64,000 nt of DNA from the NCBI GenBank assembly GCA_002224055.1, contig AZLU01000141.1, forward strand, positions 1 through 64,000, given 5' to 3'. This DNA is from Pezizomycotina sp. ARF18 (Eukaryota; Ascomycota). The position numbers and the translations under genes were made by a program. How positions within the stretch are numbered: the first letter of the stretch is position 1; the number at the start of each line of letters is the position of its first letter. Under the pieces are notes generated by a model. That model was given only the letters and a program-made list of their open reading frames with translations. It was not told the origin of the DNA and did not search any database. Below are positions 62,920 to 64,000 of the stretch, piece after piece.

Positions 62920-64000
62920 TTGTTATATAAGTAGGAGGATGTTTTTTTTCGTTAGGAAGCTTTGCAGATGCGGAAGGAGGGGATTGGAGGGGAAGAAAAG
63001 CTGCTAGCGACGAAACGAAAAGAAGCTACGTCAGAATCTCCTGATCTTTGCAGACTTTAAACTCGAGGCCTTTAATATAGACAACTGAAAGGAAGAATAG
63101 AACAACAGAAACAGAACAGAACAGAACAGAAAGGAATTTTAAAAACAAAACCCTCAATTCTCTTTGGCAATTGACTAAGTATTTAAAAATGGCTGGGAGA
63201 AAGATTTTTTTTTTTTTTTTTTTTTCCTCTATTGATCAAATATGAGAAATTTTTTTTCCACTCTCTCCTCAATTGGAAAAAAAAAAAAAAAAAAAAAAAA
63301 AGGCGCCCAGTGCAGCTTATGCGGTGTGACATTTGCTTGTTGTTGGATTTAAATTTCTTGCTGCGATAATTTTTCCTTGCTTTTTCATAAATTCATGCGA
63401 CCCACCAACGAAAATAGAGAAGAGAAAAAACAAAAAAAAAAAAAAAAAAAAACAGAGCGTATCAGACGTCTTAGCCAGTAGGAGGATATGCTTGAGTCTA
63501 CTAGCCGCAGTAGCTAATGTGGGAGCCTTTTTTTTAAGCTTAAATACGAGTCGACGTTTTTTTTTTTTTTTGCTTGGTCTTTGCTAGCCAAAACGCAAAT
63601 TGCTACTACTACTTAAGTAGTATTCAATCAATCAATCACCGTCAAAAACCCGGTCATGAGAAAATCAACTTCAGTATCAAGATCAAAGAAAACATTCCGT
63701 ATGCAAAATGCCCACCGCAGGCAGGTCAATTGACTCATATGCATATTCTCGATCAAAGCGCTTGGTGTTTTTCACAAGAGATCGCATTGAAACGTTGAAA
63801 AACTTGACGCCCATGTGAGGGTTTTTTTTTTTTTCTCATTTTTTTACCTTTTCGTCTCCTCCGGAGCTCCGATACCGGAATGAGGGAGAACGAAGGAATG
63901 AAAACGAATGACGATCTTTTCGTCCAGGCAGGCAAGCAAGCAAAGCAAGCAAGCGAAAGTGACACAAAGGAAACGCTAAGCTCTTTTTGTTTTCCTCAAT
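62920..64000. promoter_or_regulatory. Upstream region of the CPSase gene
   Basis: Holds the minus-strand gene's promoter and leader. Features: an ACAGA tandem at 63102-63130; T run 63207-63226; A runs 63279-63301 and 63434-63452; T run 63556-63571; (AATC)n near 63625-63639. No further gene is recognised up to the window end. I see no convincing regulatory upstream open frame. Confidence 0.5.

Overview
This window looks like a nuclear contig from a filamentous ascomycete (Pezizomycotina). The evidence is short GT-AG introns of 58 to 136 bases, a Mex67-type mRNA exporter, and a CLIP-170-type microtubule protein with fungal-style CCHC knuckles. A Wss1-type protease and an arginine-specific carbamoyl-phosphate synthase large chain that begins with a mitochondrial-type leader point the same way. 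The species cannot be named from the sequence. No rRNA gene, CRISPR array, or recognisable transposase or reverse transcriptase was seen.

Layout: MEX67 (+, 1574-3700); repeat-filled desert 1 (about 4.4-21 kb); CLIP-170-like gene (-, 21874-24624); desert 2 (about 26.3-42.8 kb); PWWP plus TFIIS-N-like chromatin protein (-, 43972-46222); WSS1 (-, 47961-49522); desert 3 (about 50.1-58.9 kb); arginine-specific CPSase large chain (-, 59106-62919); then an A/T-rich upstream region running off the window. The five genes are unrelated housekeeping genes: RNA export, microtubule tracking, chromatin binding, DNA-protein crosslink repair and arginine synthesis. They do not form a cluster or pathway.

Every gene is recognisable along its full length, but the reading frame shifts repeatedly. 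Most shifts fit a one-base shortening of a run of identical bases. Five essential-type genes damaged in the same way argues for consensus sequence error rather than five pseudogenes. Each gene is therefore given as one span with its introns.

The most unusual content is the roughly 40 kb of gene-free DNA. By eye it is largely built of very diverged, direct, tandem or interspersed repeats with no evident coding potential. Recurring spacings are about 312 bases (57.1-58.2 kb), 329 (51.0-51.6 kb), 250 or 350 (35.3-42.7 kb), 370-395 (16.2-18 kb), 510-540 (5.9-8.1 kb) and about 160-220 (18.3-19.7 kb). Larger blocks recur every 1.15-1.28 kb (28.9-31.5 kb and 51.6-53.3 kb). I know of no family that matches. 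They may be several satellites, or very old copies of one. This is the best candidate here for something undescribed, but it rests on visual alignment and needs a dot plot.
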